64,000 bases of DNA, taken from Salipiger sp. CCB-MM3. GTDB taxonomy: Bacteria; Pseudomonadota; Alphaproteobacteria; Rhodobacterales; Rhodobacteraceae. The notes beneath the pieces were generated by a model. It saw only the letters and a list, made by a program, of their open reading frames with translations. It made no database searches and was not told the DNA's origin. Both the position numbers and the translations under genes were made by a program. The first letter of the stretch is position 1. Each line of letters starts with the position of its first letter. This document shows positions 55,962 to 64,000 of this stretch, one piece after another. Where the stretch lies: NCBI RefSeq assembly GCF_001687105.1, contig NZ_CP014595.1, forward strand, positions 496,001 to 560,000, given 5' to 3'.

Positions 55962-57950
55962 TCACTCGGCTGCCATCGGCGCGTCGCGCCGGGCCTTCGC
56001 GTTTGCCGAAAGCTCGGCCATCAGCACCGAGGCGCGGGCAATCGGGTTGGTCAGCCAGAAATCCTTCACCGCATTGCGGAACGACGCATCGCCCAGCTTG
56101 TCCGTCTCCAGCGGCACCCACGCGTTCTCGGGCACCGTGTCGATCTGCGCCAGATGCGGCACCTCGGCGACCAGCGCCTGACGCAGTTGCGCAAGGCTGT
56201 CCCACGGCTGCTTGGCCCCAAGCTCGGCGGACAGCGCCCGCAGGATCGCCCAGTTTTCCTTGGCCTCGCCCGGTGCGAACCCGGCGCGGAAGGCCAGCTG
56301 CGGGCGGCCTTCGGTGTTGACGAAAAGGCCGTTTTCTTCGGTGTAGGCGGCGCCCGGCAGGATCACGTCGGCTCGGTGCGCGCCCCGGTCACCATGGCTG
56401 CCCTGATAGATGACGAAGGCACCCGGCTCGATCTCGATCTCGTCGGCCCCGAGGTTGTAGATCACGTCGGCATCCTTGGTGGCGGCTTCGAGCCCGCCTT
56501 CGGTCACCGCGCCCACGTCCAGCGCGCCGACGCGCGCGGCGGCGGTGTGCAGCACCAGCAGCTTGCCGGTGAGCGCCTGCGCCGCGGCGAGAACCGCCAG
56601 ACCGTCGGCCTCGCGCAGCGCGCCCTGCCCGACGATCACGATGGCATCTTCCGAGACCTTCGCGTCCGCCAGCGCCTTGCGGTCCGCGCCGAGCTGCGTG
56701 GCGTCATAGGTCAGATCGGCAGCCTCGCCGATCACCTTGACCTCGGCCCCGGCGATCCATGCCTTGCGGATACGCGCGTTCAGCACCGGCGCCTCGTCGC
56801 GCGGGTTGGTGCCGATGAGCACGATCTCTTTGGCGGTGTCGATCTCCTCAACCGCCACATTGCCCACATAGGCCGAACGGTTGCCCACCGGCAGCCGCGC
56901 GCTGTCGGTGCGGCATTCGACCGAACCGCCCAGCCCTTCGACCAGTTGCTTGAGCGAGAAGGCCGCCTCGACCGGGGCCAGATCGCCCACCAGACCGGCC
57001 ACTTTCTTCGCGCCCTTCAGTGCCGCGCTCGCCGCGGCCAGAGCTTCAGGCCAGGTGGCGGGCTTCAGCTTGCCGTCTTTGCGGATATAGGGGCGGTCGA
57101 GCCGCTGGCGGCGCAGCCCGTCCCAGACGAAGCGGCTCTTGTCCGACAGCCATTCCTCGTTCACGCCATCATGGTTGCGCGGCAGGAAGCGCATCACTTC
57201 GCGGCCCTTGGTGTCGACCCGGATATTGGAGCCGAGCGCATCCATCACGTCGATGCTCTCGGTCTTGGTCAGCTCCCACGGGCGGGCGGTGAAGGCATAG
57301 GGTTTCGACACCAGCGCGCCCACCGGGCAGAGGTCGATGATGTTGCCCTGCAGGTTACTGTCCAGCGTCTGGTTCAGATACGAGGTGATCTCGGCATCTT
57401 CGCCGCGCCCGGTCTGGCCCATCTGCGTCAGCCCCGCCACCTCGGTGGTGAAGCGTACGCAGCGGGTGCAGGAAATGCAGCGGGTCATATGGGTCTCGAC
57501 CAGCGGACCGAGGTCGAGATCGTCGACCGCGCGCTTGGCCTCGCGGAAGCGCGAGAAGTCGACGCCATAGGCCATCGCCTGATCCTGCAGGTCACACTCG
57601 CCGCCCTGATCGCAGATCGGGCAGTCGAGCGGGTGGTTGATGAGCAGGAACTCCATCACCCCCTCGCGGGCCTTCTTGACCATCGGCGAGTTGGTCTTCA
57701 CGACCGGCGGCTGGCCCTCGGGGCCGGGCCGCAGGTCACGCACCTGCATGGCGCAGGAGGCCGCGGGCTTGGGCGGGCCGCCGACCACTTCGACAAGGCA
57801 CATGCGGCAGTTGCCCGCGATGGACAGGCGCTCGTGGTAGCAGAAGCGCGGCACTTCGATGCCGGCCTCTTCACAGGCCTGGATCAGGGTCATCGCCCCA
57901 TCCACCTCAAGCTCTTTGCCGTCGATGATGATCTTACGAAGGTTGGTCAT
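55962..57950 (-). CDS. nuoG: NADH-quinone oxidoreductase subunit G
   Basis: This is a 662-aa subunit of the NADH dehydrogenase arm. The N-terminal [2Fe-2S] domain has [15 protein letters not shown]. The His/Cys N5 motif and [16 protein letters not shown] follow, then [14 protein letters not shown] (N4). A molybdopterin-type domain without cofactor motifs runs to the end. ATG 57950 follows GGGAAG by six bases and is preferred to the one two codons earlier. Confidence 0.96.
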   Translation of the reverse strand: MTNLRKIIIDGKELEVDGAMTLIQACEEAGIEVPRFCYHERLSIAGNCRMCLVEVVGGPPKPAASCAMQVRDLRPGPEGQPPVVKTNSPMVKKAREGVMEFLLINHPLDCPICDQGGECDLQDQAMAYGVDFSRFREAKRAVDDLDLGPLVETHMTRCISCTRCVRFTTEVAGLTQMGQTGRGEDAEITSYLNQTLDSNLQGNIIDLCPVGALVSKPYAFTARPWELTKTESIDVMDALGSNIRVDTKGREVMRFLPRNHDGVNEEWLSDKSRFVWDGLRRQRLDRPYIRKDGKLKPATWPEALAAASAALKGAKKVAGLVGDLAPVEAAFSLKQLVEGLGGSVECRTDSARLPVGNRSAYVGNVAVEEIDTAKEIVLIGTNPRDEAPVLNARIRKAWIAGAEVKVIGEAADLTYDATQLGADRKALADAKVSEDAIVIVGQGALREADGLAVLAAAQALTGKLLVLHTAAARVGALDVGAVTEGGLEAATKDADVIYNLGADEIEIEPGAFVIYQGSHGDRGAHRADVILPGAAYTEENGLFVNTEGRPQLAFRAGFAPGEAKENWAILRALSAELGAKQPWDSLAQLRQALVAEVPHLAQIDTVPENAWVPLETDKLGDASFRNAVKDFWLTNPIARASVLMAELSANAKARRDAPMAAE

Positions 57951-58035
57951 TGGCATCTTCCCATGACTGGTGACACACGCGACGCTCCCGCCGCCTGCGG
58001 CAGGGCGCTGGGGGATATGTACGTCGCGTGTCGCA

Positions 58036-58449
58036 TCATTTCTCCCTCAGGAGGCGCCCGATGGCGCTGCCCCTGGCAATTTCGTCGAGCCCGACGCGGC
58101 ACAGACCGGCCGTATCCTTGGGCGATACGCCGCGGGCCGCCATATAGGCCTCGCCATCGGCGCGCATTTGCTTCTTCTCGGCCTTCGAGGTCACGTAATC
58201 CTCGATCTCCTCGTCGCTGTAGCCAAGCGCACGGGCCCGGTTCTTCAGCGCATTGAGCGTGGTCATCGCGGTGATCATCCGTGCACCGATATTGTCGCAG
58301 CGCTTGCGGATCTCATCCGCCAGAGCGACCGCCAGCAGACCGTCGTGAATCTCGCGCACCTCGCCCAGCGGGGGCTTGGTCTGGGCCGCAGCGGGAAGCG
58401 CCCCGAGGCCGATCAGCATCGCGGCGGCAGCGGCTTTGAACTTGCGCAT
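58036..58449 (-). CDS. Exported DUF5333-like protein
   Basis: The 137-aa protein has a cleavable signal peptide ([23 protein letters not shown]). The C-terminal [18 protein letters not shown] closely matches ASLCALGEKEIAAGSDLG of the lipoprotein at 58942. The two are paralogues, probably DUF5333 (from memory). Two Cys (RKRCDN and GLCRV) are shared with the paralogue. GGAGAGAAGAT precedes the ATG. It sits in the nuo operon upstream of nuoG. Function unknown. Confidence 0.75.
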   Translation of the reverse strand: MRKFKAAAAAMLIGLGALPAAAQTKPPLGEVREIHDGLLAVALADEIRKRCDNIGARMITAMTTLNALKNRARALGYSDEEIEDYVTSKAEKKQMRADGEAYMAARGVSPKDTAGLCRVGLDEIARGSAIGRLLREK

Positions 58450-58577
58450 ATCTTCTCTCCATTGACGAAAGGTGGAGCCAGCCGACGGGCGGACTCCCTC
58501 GTCACGGAATGTGGGGACCCGAGGTGCGGCTATGCAATAACCGCCCGGAAATCCGCCAGATATGAGCGCGCTCTCTC

Positions 58578-58934
58578 TCATTCCACGCAGCGACCGCTCA
58601 GCACGAGGTCACTTCCCGCAAGCCGCGGCTGCGCGCGCAGCGCCGCCGGGTCCACCGCCCAGGCGATGTCGGAGGTGCCAAGAAAATGAATGCAGTATTT
58701 CGTGCCTTCATAGACCGCTGCGTCCACCGCCAGTTGCGGCGCACGAGCGGCGTTCTTGACCGTGGCGGCAAAGGCCGCGCGGTCTTGGCTGGACGCTTTG
58801 GCGTCGGCGCGGAACTTCAGGCCGCCGAATTCCGGGTCATCCTTGCTCGTGCCGCAGGCCGCCAGCGCCGCGATCAGCGCCAGAGCGGCCCCCGCGCGCA
58901 GTTTGCGACCAGCCAATTGGTTTGCCAGTGCCAT
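58578..58934 (-). CDS. Small lipoprotein in the nuo operon
   Basis: The 118-aa protein has a signal peptide with lipobox LAAC near residue 27 (IAALAACGTSKDD). The mature part shows two Cys (TKYCIHF and SGRCVE) but no similarity to its neighbours. AAGGGATGA lies before the ATG, overlapping the stop region of the preceding gene. Family not recognised. Confidence 0.7.
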   Translation of the reverse strand: MALANQLAGRKLRAGAALALIAALAACGTSKDDPEFGGLKFRADAKASSQDRAAFAATVKNAARAPQLAVDAAVYEGTKYCIHFLGTSDIAWAVDPAALRAQPRLAGSDLVLSGRCVE

Positions 58935-58941
58935 CACTCGT

Positions 58942-59373
58942 TCATCCCTTCTGCAGCGTCTGGCCCAGATCGGACCCCGCCGCGATTTCCTTCTCGCCAA
59001 GCGCGCAGAGCGACGCGGGCTGCGCCTCATTGCCGCCACGCCGGGCGATCTCGCTGTCGATCTTCGTCGAGAGCGCACCAAAATCCTGATTTTGATAAGC
59101 CGCTTCCAGCGCCGCACGATCGGTGCCTTCGGCGACCATCTCTTCGGTGGCGCGGTGCACGGCGCCGCCGTAGCGCGAGGCGGCCAGATAGATGCCCTGA
59201 TCGTGGCAGGCATCGGCAATACGCTGAGCCATCGAGATGGTCACAACCCGGTTCTCCCAACGGCTCGCCACCGAGCCGCCGCCAAAGCCACCGGTCGAGG
59301 GCGTGCCCGCGCAGGCCGCCAGCGTCAGCGCGGCGATCAAACCAAAAGCACCGTTCATATAAGTCACACGCAT
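58942..59373 (-). CDS. DUF5333-like lipoprotein in the nuo operon
   Basis: The 143-aa protein has a lipobox LAAC (TLAACAGTPS) and a C-terminal domain paralogous to the exported protein at 58036. The start at 59373 follows GGAG by eight bases; a TTG one codon earlier is rejected. It starts just past the nuoF stop codon. A role in complex I biogenesis or a periplasmic attachment is inference from position. Confidence 0.75.
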   Translation of the reverse strand: MRVTYMNGAFGLIAALTLAACAGTPSTGGFGGGSVASRWENRVVTISMAQRIADACHDQGIYLAASRYGGAVHRATEEMVAEGTDRAALEAAYQNQDFGALSTKIDSEIARRGGNEAQPASLCALGEKEIAAGSDLGQTLQKG

Positions 59374-59377
59374 CAAA

Positions 59378-60673
59378 TCACTCCGCCGCCATGGCGCCCA
59401 TGCGCCCGGTCTTCTTGGCCTTGATGCGGTCTTCGATCTCTTCGCGGAAGTGCCGGATCAGGCCCTGGATCGGCCATGCCGCCGCGTCGCCAAGCGCGCA
59501 GATGGTGTGGCCCTCGACCTGTTTGGTCACGTTGAGCAGCATGTCGATCTCTTCGACCTCCGCATCGCCGGTCACCAGACGGTCCATCACCCGCATCATC
59601 CAGCCGGTGCCTTCGCGGCACGGTGTGCACTGGCCGCAGCTTTCGTGCTTGAAGAACTTCGACAGGCGCCAGACCGCCTTCACCACATCGGTGCTCTGAT
59701 CCATGACGATCATGCAGCCGGTGCCAAAGGACGACTGGTTCTGACGCATCCAGTCGAAATCCATGATGGCGTCTTCAAGCTTGTCCTTGGGCAGGATCGG
59801 GCAAGACGCGCCGCCGGGGATGATCGCCTTGAGATTGTCCCAGCCGCCGCGAATGCCGCCGCCGTGCTTTTCGATCAGTTCGCGCACCGGCAGCGACATC
59901 TGCTCTTCGAAGACCGAAGGCGTGTTCACATGGCCGGTGATGGCAAAGAGCTTGGTGCCCGCGTTGTTCTGCCGTCCGAACGACGAGAACCACGTCGCGC
60001 CGCGGCGCAGGATGGTCGGGCAGACGGCGATGGATTCGACGTTGTTCACCGTGGTCGGGCAGCCGTAGAGGCCCGCCCCCGCCGGGAACGGCGGCTTCAT
60101 GCGCGGCATGCCCTTCTTGCCCTCGAGGCTTTCCAGAAGCGCGGTTTCCTCACCGCAGATGTAAGCGCCCGCGCCGTGGTGCAGGTAGAGATCGAAGTCC
60201 CAGCCCGAGCCAGCGGCGTTCTTCCCCAGCAGGCCCGCGTCATAACATTCGTCGATCGCCGCCTGCAGCGCCTCGCGCTCGCGGATGTATTCGCCGCGGA
60301 TGTAGATGTAGCTCGCATGGGCGTTCATCGCGAACGACGCAATCAGCGCGCCCTCGATCAGCGTGTGCGGATCGTGGCGCATGATCTCGCGGTCCTTGCA
60401 GGTCGCGGGCTCGGATTCATCGGCGTTGATCACCAGATAGGCCGGGCGACCGTCGCTTTCCTTGGGCATGAAGGACCATTTGAGGCCGGTCGGGAAGCCC
60501 GCCCCGCCGCGCCCGCGCAGGCCCGAGGCCTTCATCTCGTCGATGATCCAGTCGCGACCCTTGGCGATGATGCCAGCCGTGCCGTCCCAGTGGCCACGCT
60601 TCTTCGCCCCGGCGAGGGAGCGATCCTGCATGCCGTAGAGATTGGTAAAGATCCGATCTTCGTCCTTCAGCAT
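59378..60673 (-). CDS. nuoF: NADH-quinone oxidoreductase subunit F
   Basis: NuoF binds NADH and FMN and holds the N3 cluster. The 431-aa protein has [17 protein letters not shown] (FMN/NADH) near residue 55. [19 protein letters not shown] lies near residue 170, and [15 protein letters not shown] near residue 345 gives the cluster ligands. [11 protein letters not shown] is the usual start. Confidence 0.97.
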   Translation of the reverse strand: MLKDEDRIFTNLYGMQDRSLAGAKKRGHWDGTAGIIAKGRDWIIDEMKASGLRGRGGAGFPTGLKWSFMPKESDGRPAYLVINADESEPATCKDREIMRHDPHTLIEGALIASFAMNAHASYIYIRGEYIREREALQAAIDECYDAGLLGKNAAGSGWDFDLYLHHGAGAYICGEETALLESLEGKKGMPRMKPPFPAGAGLYGCPTTVNNVESIAVCPTILRRGATWFSSFGRQNNAGTKLFAITGHVNTPSVFEEQMSLPVRELIEKHGGGIRGGWDNLKAIIPGGASCPILPKDKLEDAIMDFDWMRQNQSSFGTGCMIVMDQSTDVVKAVWRLSKFFKHESCGQCTPCREGTGWMMRVMDRLVTGDAEVEEIDMLLNVTKQVEGHTICALGDAAAWPIQGLIRHFREEIEDRIKAKKTGRMGAMAAE

Positions 60674-60676
60674 CTC

Positions 60677-60907
60677 TCAGTCCTTGTCTTCCTGGCGGCC
60701 TTTCTGACGCGACCGCCAGAGCCCGTAAATCATCCAGATCGCCGTCCCGAACCCGGCCAGAGCGGCAAGGTCAAAGAAGGCCCTCATGCGCTGGGTCCAG
60801 CCCAGCATCTCGCCCGCCACCGTCGCGGCGATCCAAGCCAGCCCGGTTCCGGCGATCACCAGCGCGATAATGCGCCCCTGCCGGTTGTGCTGTGCTTCGT
60901 CGCTCAT
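60677..60907 (-). CDS. DUF5337-type small membrane protein
   Basis: The 76-aa protein has two membrane helices (GRIIALVIAGTGLAWIAATVAG and FFDLAALAGFGTAIWMIYGLW) separated by a short loop, and charged ends. From memory it matches the Rhodobacteraceae DUF5337 family. It starts at 60907; an upstream in-frame ATG lacks a ribosome-binding site. It lies between nuoF and the nuoE-domain paralogue and is probably co-expressed with complex I. Confidence 0.8.
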   Translation of the reverse strand: MSDEAQHNRQGRIIALVIAGTGLAWIAATVAGEMLGWTQRMRAFFDLAALAGFGTAIWMIYGLWRSRQKGRQEDKD

Positions 60908-60974
60908 CTTCGGTCCGGTCCTCTTCCCGTTCGCACCGCCGGATCTGTCCGGCGGCACTCATCCTCTGGGCACG

Positions 60975-61694
60975 TCAGTAGACGTCGCCCTCTTCGACGC
61001 GCTTCGAGAACTCGGTCTCGCCGCCCGCCGCAAGTGTCTTGGCCTGCCCGATCCAATCATCGCGCGAGACCCGGCCGCGGAACCCTTTCAGGTTCTGATC
61101 CATCCACGCCACTTCACTGGCGCTCCAGCCAGCGATCTGGTCGAAATGGTAGATCCCAAGCTCGTGCAGAAGCGATTCAAGCTTGGGGCCCACGCCCTTG
61201 ATTTCCTTGAGGTTGTCCGCCTCCCCTCCGCGCGGCGACGCCAGCGCTTCGGGTTGGGCTTCCTCCTCCTCAGTCGCCGCGGGGGCGACCGTCTCCGGCT
61301 TCGCCGGTATCTCTTCTTTCGGCGCCGGAGCAGGCTCCGGTGCGGCGGCCGCCGCAGGTGCCGGCTCCGGCAAATCCTCGACCGGAGGCACTTCTTGCGA
61401 CGTCATCAGCGTGGCCGGCTCTGCGGTCACCGTGTCCGGCATCGTCGGCACTTCGCCCTCGACCGCCGGCGCAAGCGAGGACATCGGCGAGCGCTCGCTA
61501 AGCTGCGGCACCGCCGCGCAGGAGAGCCAGGTGAACAGGGAGCCGAGCAGACCGGCGGTGATCAGCGCGAGCACGATGGCTGCAAAGAAGCCCTTCCCGC
61601 CGCCAAGCGCAAACAGCGCAACGATGAGCCCAAAAACGGCTGCCGTTATCCAGCATTTGCGGGCGCATCCGTCCTGCATCGTCACGTCTGTCAT
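60975..61694 (-). CDS. Membrane protein sharing the NuoE C-terminal domain
   Basis: The 239-aa protein has two N-terminal membrane helices (residues 15-31 and 35-58), a Pro/Ala/Glu-rich linker (60-155) and a C-terminal domain (157-239). That domain opens with a helix-hairpin-helix-like LKEIKGVGPKLESLLHELG and is clearly homologous to residues 301-386 of the adjacent NuoE, with most positions identical. It may tether or position the NADH arm at the membrane, or bind a common partner. This is inference. Confidence 0.8.
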   Translation of the reverse strand: MTDVTMQDGCARKCWITAAVFGLIVALFALGGGKGFFAAIVLALITAGLLGSLFTWLSCAAVPQLSERSPMSSLAPAVEGEVPTMPDTVTAEPATLMTSQEVPPVEDLPEPAPAAAAAPEPAPAPKEEIPAKPETVAPAATEEEEAQPEALASPRGGEADNLKEIKGVGPKLESLLHELGIYHFDQIAGWSASEVAWMDQNLKGFRGRVSRDDWIGQAKTLAAGGETEFSKRVEEGDVY

Positions 61695-61722
61695 CTCTCA
61701 CTCCCTGTCTAACTCATCCTGC

Positions 61723-62883
61723 TTATTCGTCGTCGTAGACCTCGCCCTTCTTCACACGGGTCGAGAAATCCGTCTCGCCACCTTCGGCCAGTGTCTTGGC
61801 CTGAGCAACCCACTCGTCACGCGATGCCCGGCCCTTGAAGCCCTCGAGGTTGGCATCGACCCAAGCCAGTTCTTCCTCGGTCCACGAGGCGATCTGGCCG
61901 AAGTGGAAGAACCCAAGGCGGTGCAGCAGCTCTTCGAGCTTCGGCCCGACGCCCCTGATCATCTTGAGATCGTCAGCCCCGCCGTCTAGCGGCGCCGAAA
62001 GCGTCTCGGGCTTGCGGCCTTCGTCCAGCGGCTTCGGCTCGGCGGGTTCGGGATCGGATTTGACCTCGCCTGCCGGAGTGACCGGAGCCTCGCGCTTGTC
62101 GATCCCGGTGGCATCTGCGGGCTCGCCTTCCGACAGCTTAGGCGCATGGGTCTCGGGCTTTGCGTCGCCCTTCTCGTCCGAGCGGTCACGCCACGGCGCG
62201 CGCAGCGGCACCTCGGTGCCGTCGATGCGTTTCACCGTGTCGCCAATCGAAGTTGCCAGCGCGACCGAAGCGTTCTGCGCCTCGTCCTTGCCTTCGGTCA
62301 GCACCACCGGACCGCCCAGCGGCTCCGAGCCGAAACGACCATTCTGCGGGCCCGGCACTGGCACCTCGCCCGCCGCCATGGCATCAAGGATCTCGGCCAG
62401 CTTCTCGCCGGTCAGATCCTCGTAGTAATCCTTGCCGATCTGCGCCATCGGGGCGTTCGAGCAGGCACCGAGGCATTCCACCTCTTCCCACGAGAACTTG
62501 CCATCCGCCGAGACCTCATGCGGCTTGGCGGCGATCTTGGCCTTGCAGACCTCCATCAGCTCGCCCGCGCCGCAGATCATGCACGACGTGGTGCCGCAGA
62601 TCTGCACATGCGCCACCGAGCCCACCGGCTGCAGCTGGAACATGAAGTAGAAGGTCGCCACTTCCAGCGCGCGGATATAGGCCATGCCCAGCATGTCGGC
62701 GACATGCTCGATGGCCGGACGGCTCAGCCAGCCCTCCTGCTCCTGCGCGCGCCACAGCAGCGGAATGATGGCGCTGGCCTGACGGCCCTCAGGATACTTG
62801 CTGATCTGCGCCTCGGCCCACTCAAGGTTGGCGGGCGTGAAAGCGAAGCTCTCGGGCTGTTCGTGATGAAGACGGCGCAACAT
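61723..62883 (-). CDS. nuoE: NADH-quinone oxidoreductase subunit E, extended
   Basis: NuoE holds the N1a cluster. Residues 1-175 are the normal subunit, with [2Fe-2S] ligands Cys96, Cys101, Cys137 and Cys141 (CGTTSC, ECLGAC). At 386 residues it is about twice the usual size. A charged linker (175-300) leads to an extra domain (301-386, [19 protein letters not shown]...) shared with the membrane protein encoded next. The extra domain may serve docking between the two. Confidence 0.95.
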   Translation of the reverse strand: MLRRLHHEQPESFAFTPANLEWAEAQISKYPEGRQASAIIPLLWRAQEQEGWLSRPAIEHVADMLGMAYIRALEVATFYFMFQLQPVGSVAHVQICGTTSCMICGAGELMEVCKAKIAAKPHEVSADGKFSWEEVECLGACSNAPMAQIGKDYYEDLTGEKLAEILDAMAAGEVPVPGPQNGRFGSEPLGGPVVLTEGKDEAQNASVALATSIGDTVKRIDGTEVPLRAPWRDRSDEKGDAKPETHAPKLSEGEPADATGIDKREAPVTPAGEVKSDPEPAEPKPLDEGRKPETLSAPLDGGADDLKMIRGVGPKLEELLHRLGFFHFGQIASWTEEELAWVDANLEGFKGRASRDEWVAQAKTLAEGGETDFSTRVKKGEVYDDE

Positions 62884-62973
62884 GGCAAACGGACCTTCGG
62901 TTCATATCATTGGCCGGGGGCGAGGCCGCCGCGGCGTTAGGACGGGGCACCTGCCCCGCCGCTCTTTACTCTC

Positions 62974-63306
62974 TCAGCCCGCTGCCGGAGCCTCGGCCAT
63001 GACGTCAGCCTCGGGCGCCGGTGCGGCCGGAGTGCAGGTGCCGGTGATCAGACGGACACCGCCGGTGGCATTGGGCTCGGCCACGCCGGTTTTCACCTTG
63101 TAGGACGCGATCTCTTGCACCTGCGCACGGCTCAGGCCGGTCTGCAGTTCGACGGGCAGATAGTCGCTCTCGGTCGAAAGCTCGCAGCCGATCGAGGCCA
63201 CGGCCTCGTCCCATGCGGCGAGTTGCAGGTCGTCCACGCCCTTCGGCGGCATGGTGCAGGCGGTGAGCAGAGCAAGCGCGGACAGCGCGGCAGTGATGCG
63301 GATCAT
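62974..63306 (-). CDS. Small lipoprotein between nuoD and nuoE
   Basis: The 110-aa protein has a signal peptide with lipobox LTAC (Cys17). Two further Cys in the mature part (SIGCELS and TGTCTPA) could pair. A Pro/Ala-rich tail follows. It overlaps nuoD by four bases (ATGA), so it is translationally coupled. Family not recognised. Confidence 0.75.
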   Translation of the reverse strand: MIRITAALSALALLTACTMPPKGVDDLQLAAWDEAVASIGCELSTESDYLPVELQTGLSRAQVQEIASYKVKTGVAEPNATGGVRLITGTCTPAAPAPEADVMAEAPAAG

Positions 63307-64000
63307 CGGTCAACTTCTCCGAAAACAATGTCGAGCGAGCCGAGGATCGCCGCGACGTCGGCCAGCTGGTGGCCTTTGCAAATGTAGTCCATGGCCTGCA
63401 GGTGCAGGAAGCCCGGCGCGCGCAGCTTGGCGCGGTAGGGTTTGTTGCTGCCATCGGCCACGAGGTAGACACCGAACTCGCCCTTGGGCGCCTCGACGCA
63501 GGCGTAAACCTCGCCCGCGGGCACGTGGAACCCTTCGGTGTAGAGTTTGAAGTGGTGGATGAGCGCCTCCATCGAGGTTTTCATCTCGGACCGCTTCGGC
63601 GGGGTGATCTTGCCGCGCGCCAGAACGTCGCCCTGGTTCTCGGGCAGTTTCAGCTTTTCGCAGGCCTGAACCATGATCTTCACGCTCTCGCGCATCTCGG
63701 CCATGCGGACGAGGTAACGGTCATAGCAATCGCCGTTCTTGCCGACGGGGATCTGGAACTCGAACTCGTCGTAGCACTCATAGGGCTGCGCGCGGCGCAG
63801 GTCCCATGCAAGGCCCGACCCGCGCACCATGACACCCGAGAAGCCATGTTCTTGGATGTCTTGCTCGGTCACCACGCCGATGTCGGCGTTGCGCTGCTTG
63901 AAGATGCGGTTCTCAGTCAGCAGATCGTCGATGTCCTGCAGACGCGCGGGGAACTCTTCGCACCAGGTGGCGATGTCGTCGATCAGTTCGGGCGGCAGGT
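63303..64000 (-). CDS. nuoD: NADH-quinone oxidoreductase subunit D (partial)
   Basis: Only the C-terminal 232 or so residues lie in the window; the 5' end is beyond the right edge. The sequence has the NuoD segments [33 protein letters not shown] ([13 protein letters not shown]) and the C-terminal [13 protein letters not shown]. NuoD forms the quinone pocket with NuoB and NuoH. The operon therefore continues to the right, presumably into nuoC, nuoB and nuoA. Confidence 0.97.
   Translation of the reverse strand, partial: LPPELIDDIATWCEEFPARLQDIDDLLTENRIFKQRNADIGVVTEQDIQEHGFSGVMVRGSGLAWDLRRAQPYECYDEFEFQIPVGKNGDCYDRYLVRMAEMRESVKIMVQACEKLKLPENQGDVLARGKITPPKRSEMKTSMEALIHHFKLYTEGFHVPAGEVYACVEAPKGEFGVYLVADGSNKPYRAKLRAPGFLHLQAMDYICKGHQLADVAAILGSLDIVFGEVDR

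Overview
The window is GC-rich chromosomal DNA from an alphaproteobacterium, almost certainly a member of the Rhodobacteraceae (Roseobacter group). Pointers are the CtrA-pathway phosphotransferase ChpT, the OlsB/OlsA ornithine-lipid pair, a nuo operon with several small Rhodobacteraceae-type lipoproteins inserted between the subunits, a LsrB/VtlR-type LysR regulator, a DctD that has lost its sigma-54 contact loop, and a dispersed intergenic repeat with the core CTTGGCAAAAATATCCC. I see no phage, plasmid, insertion sequence or CRISPR array. All names rest on reading the translations; no database was searched.

Layout. 0.1-2.7 kb (minus): a three-gene unit headed by a peptide gene made of six LFTSGA units on a 20-residue period, then an unfamiliar 363-aa protein and a DMT exporter. 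2.9-5.9 kb (plus): exonuclease III, BolA, monothiol glutaredoxin, an acetyltransferase and an SDR. 5.9-11.2 kb (minus): ccmE, murI and a fused indolepyruvate ferredoxin oxidoreductase. 11.3-12.4 kb (plus): a VtlR/LsrB-like regulator followed by a candidate AbcR-like small RNA with a LysR-type operator. 12.5-17.3 kb (plus): a methyltransferase, purL, a second LysR gene and a small membrane protein. 17.4-28.5 kb: M32 carboxypeptidase, ctaA, trmJ, an acetyltransferase, a ThiE-like protein, olsBA, a DUF3553 protein, chpT, proA, proB and obgE. 28.8-29.0 kb: two identical tRNA-Asp genes behind one promoter. 29.2-35.9 kb: a small unknown, a membrane LytTR protein, a SufT-like protein, an MscS channel, an acetyltransferase, an A-type Fe-S carrier, tpiA and a TM2 protein in an AT-richer patch.

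36.0-42.5 kb (minus) is a complete C4-dicarboxylate TRAP locus, dctB-dctD-dctP-dctQ-dctM, with two phased inverted repeats upstream of dctP. 42.5-43.7 kb is a stand-alone cytochrome P450. 43.9-47.1 kb (minus) holds birA, coaX and rnj.

47.2-64.0 kb (minus) is the nuo operon from nuoD (cut by the right edge) to nuoN, ending at a strong terminator. Between the subunits lie at least five small exported proteins or lipoproteins, a DUF5337-type membrane protein, a membrane protein that shares its C-terminal domain with an extended NuoE, a cysteine-free carboxymuconolactone decarboxylase-fold protein translationally coupled to nuoJ, and a possible 34-aa ORF.

The best candidates for something undescribed are the repeat-peptide unit (2.0-2.7 kb), the regulator plus small RNA module (11.3-12.4 kb), the non-canonical DctD with its operators (39.4-40.7 kb), and the accessory genes and domain sharing in the nuo operon.
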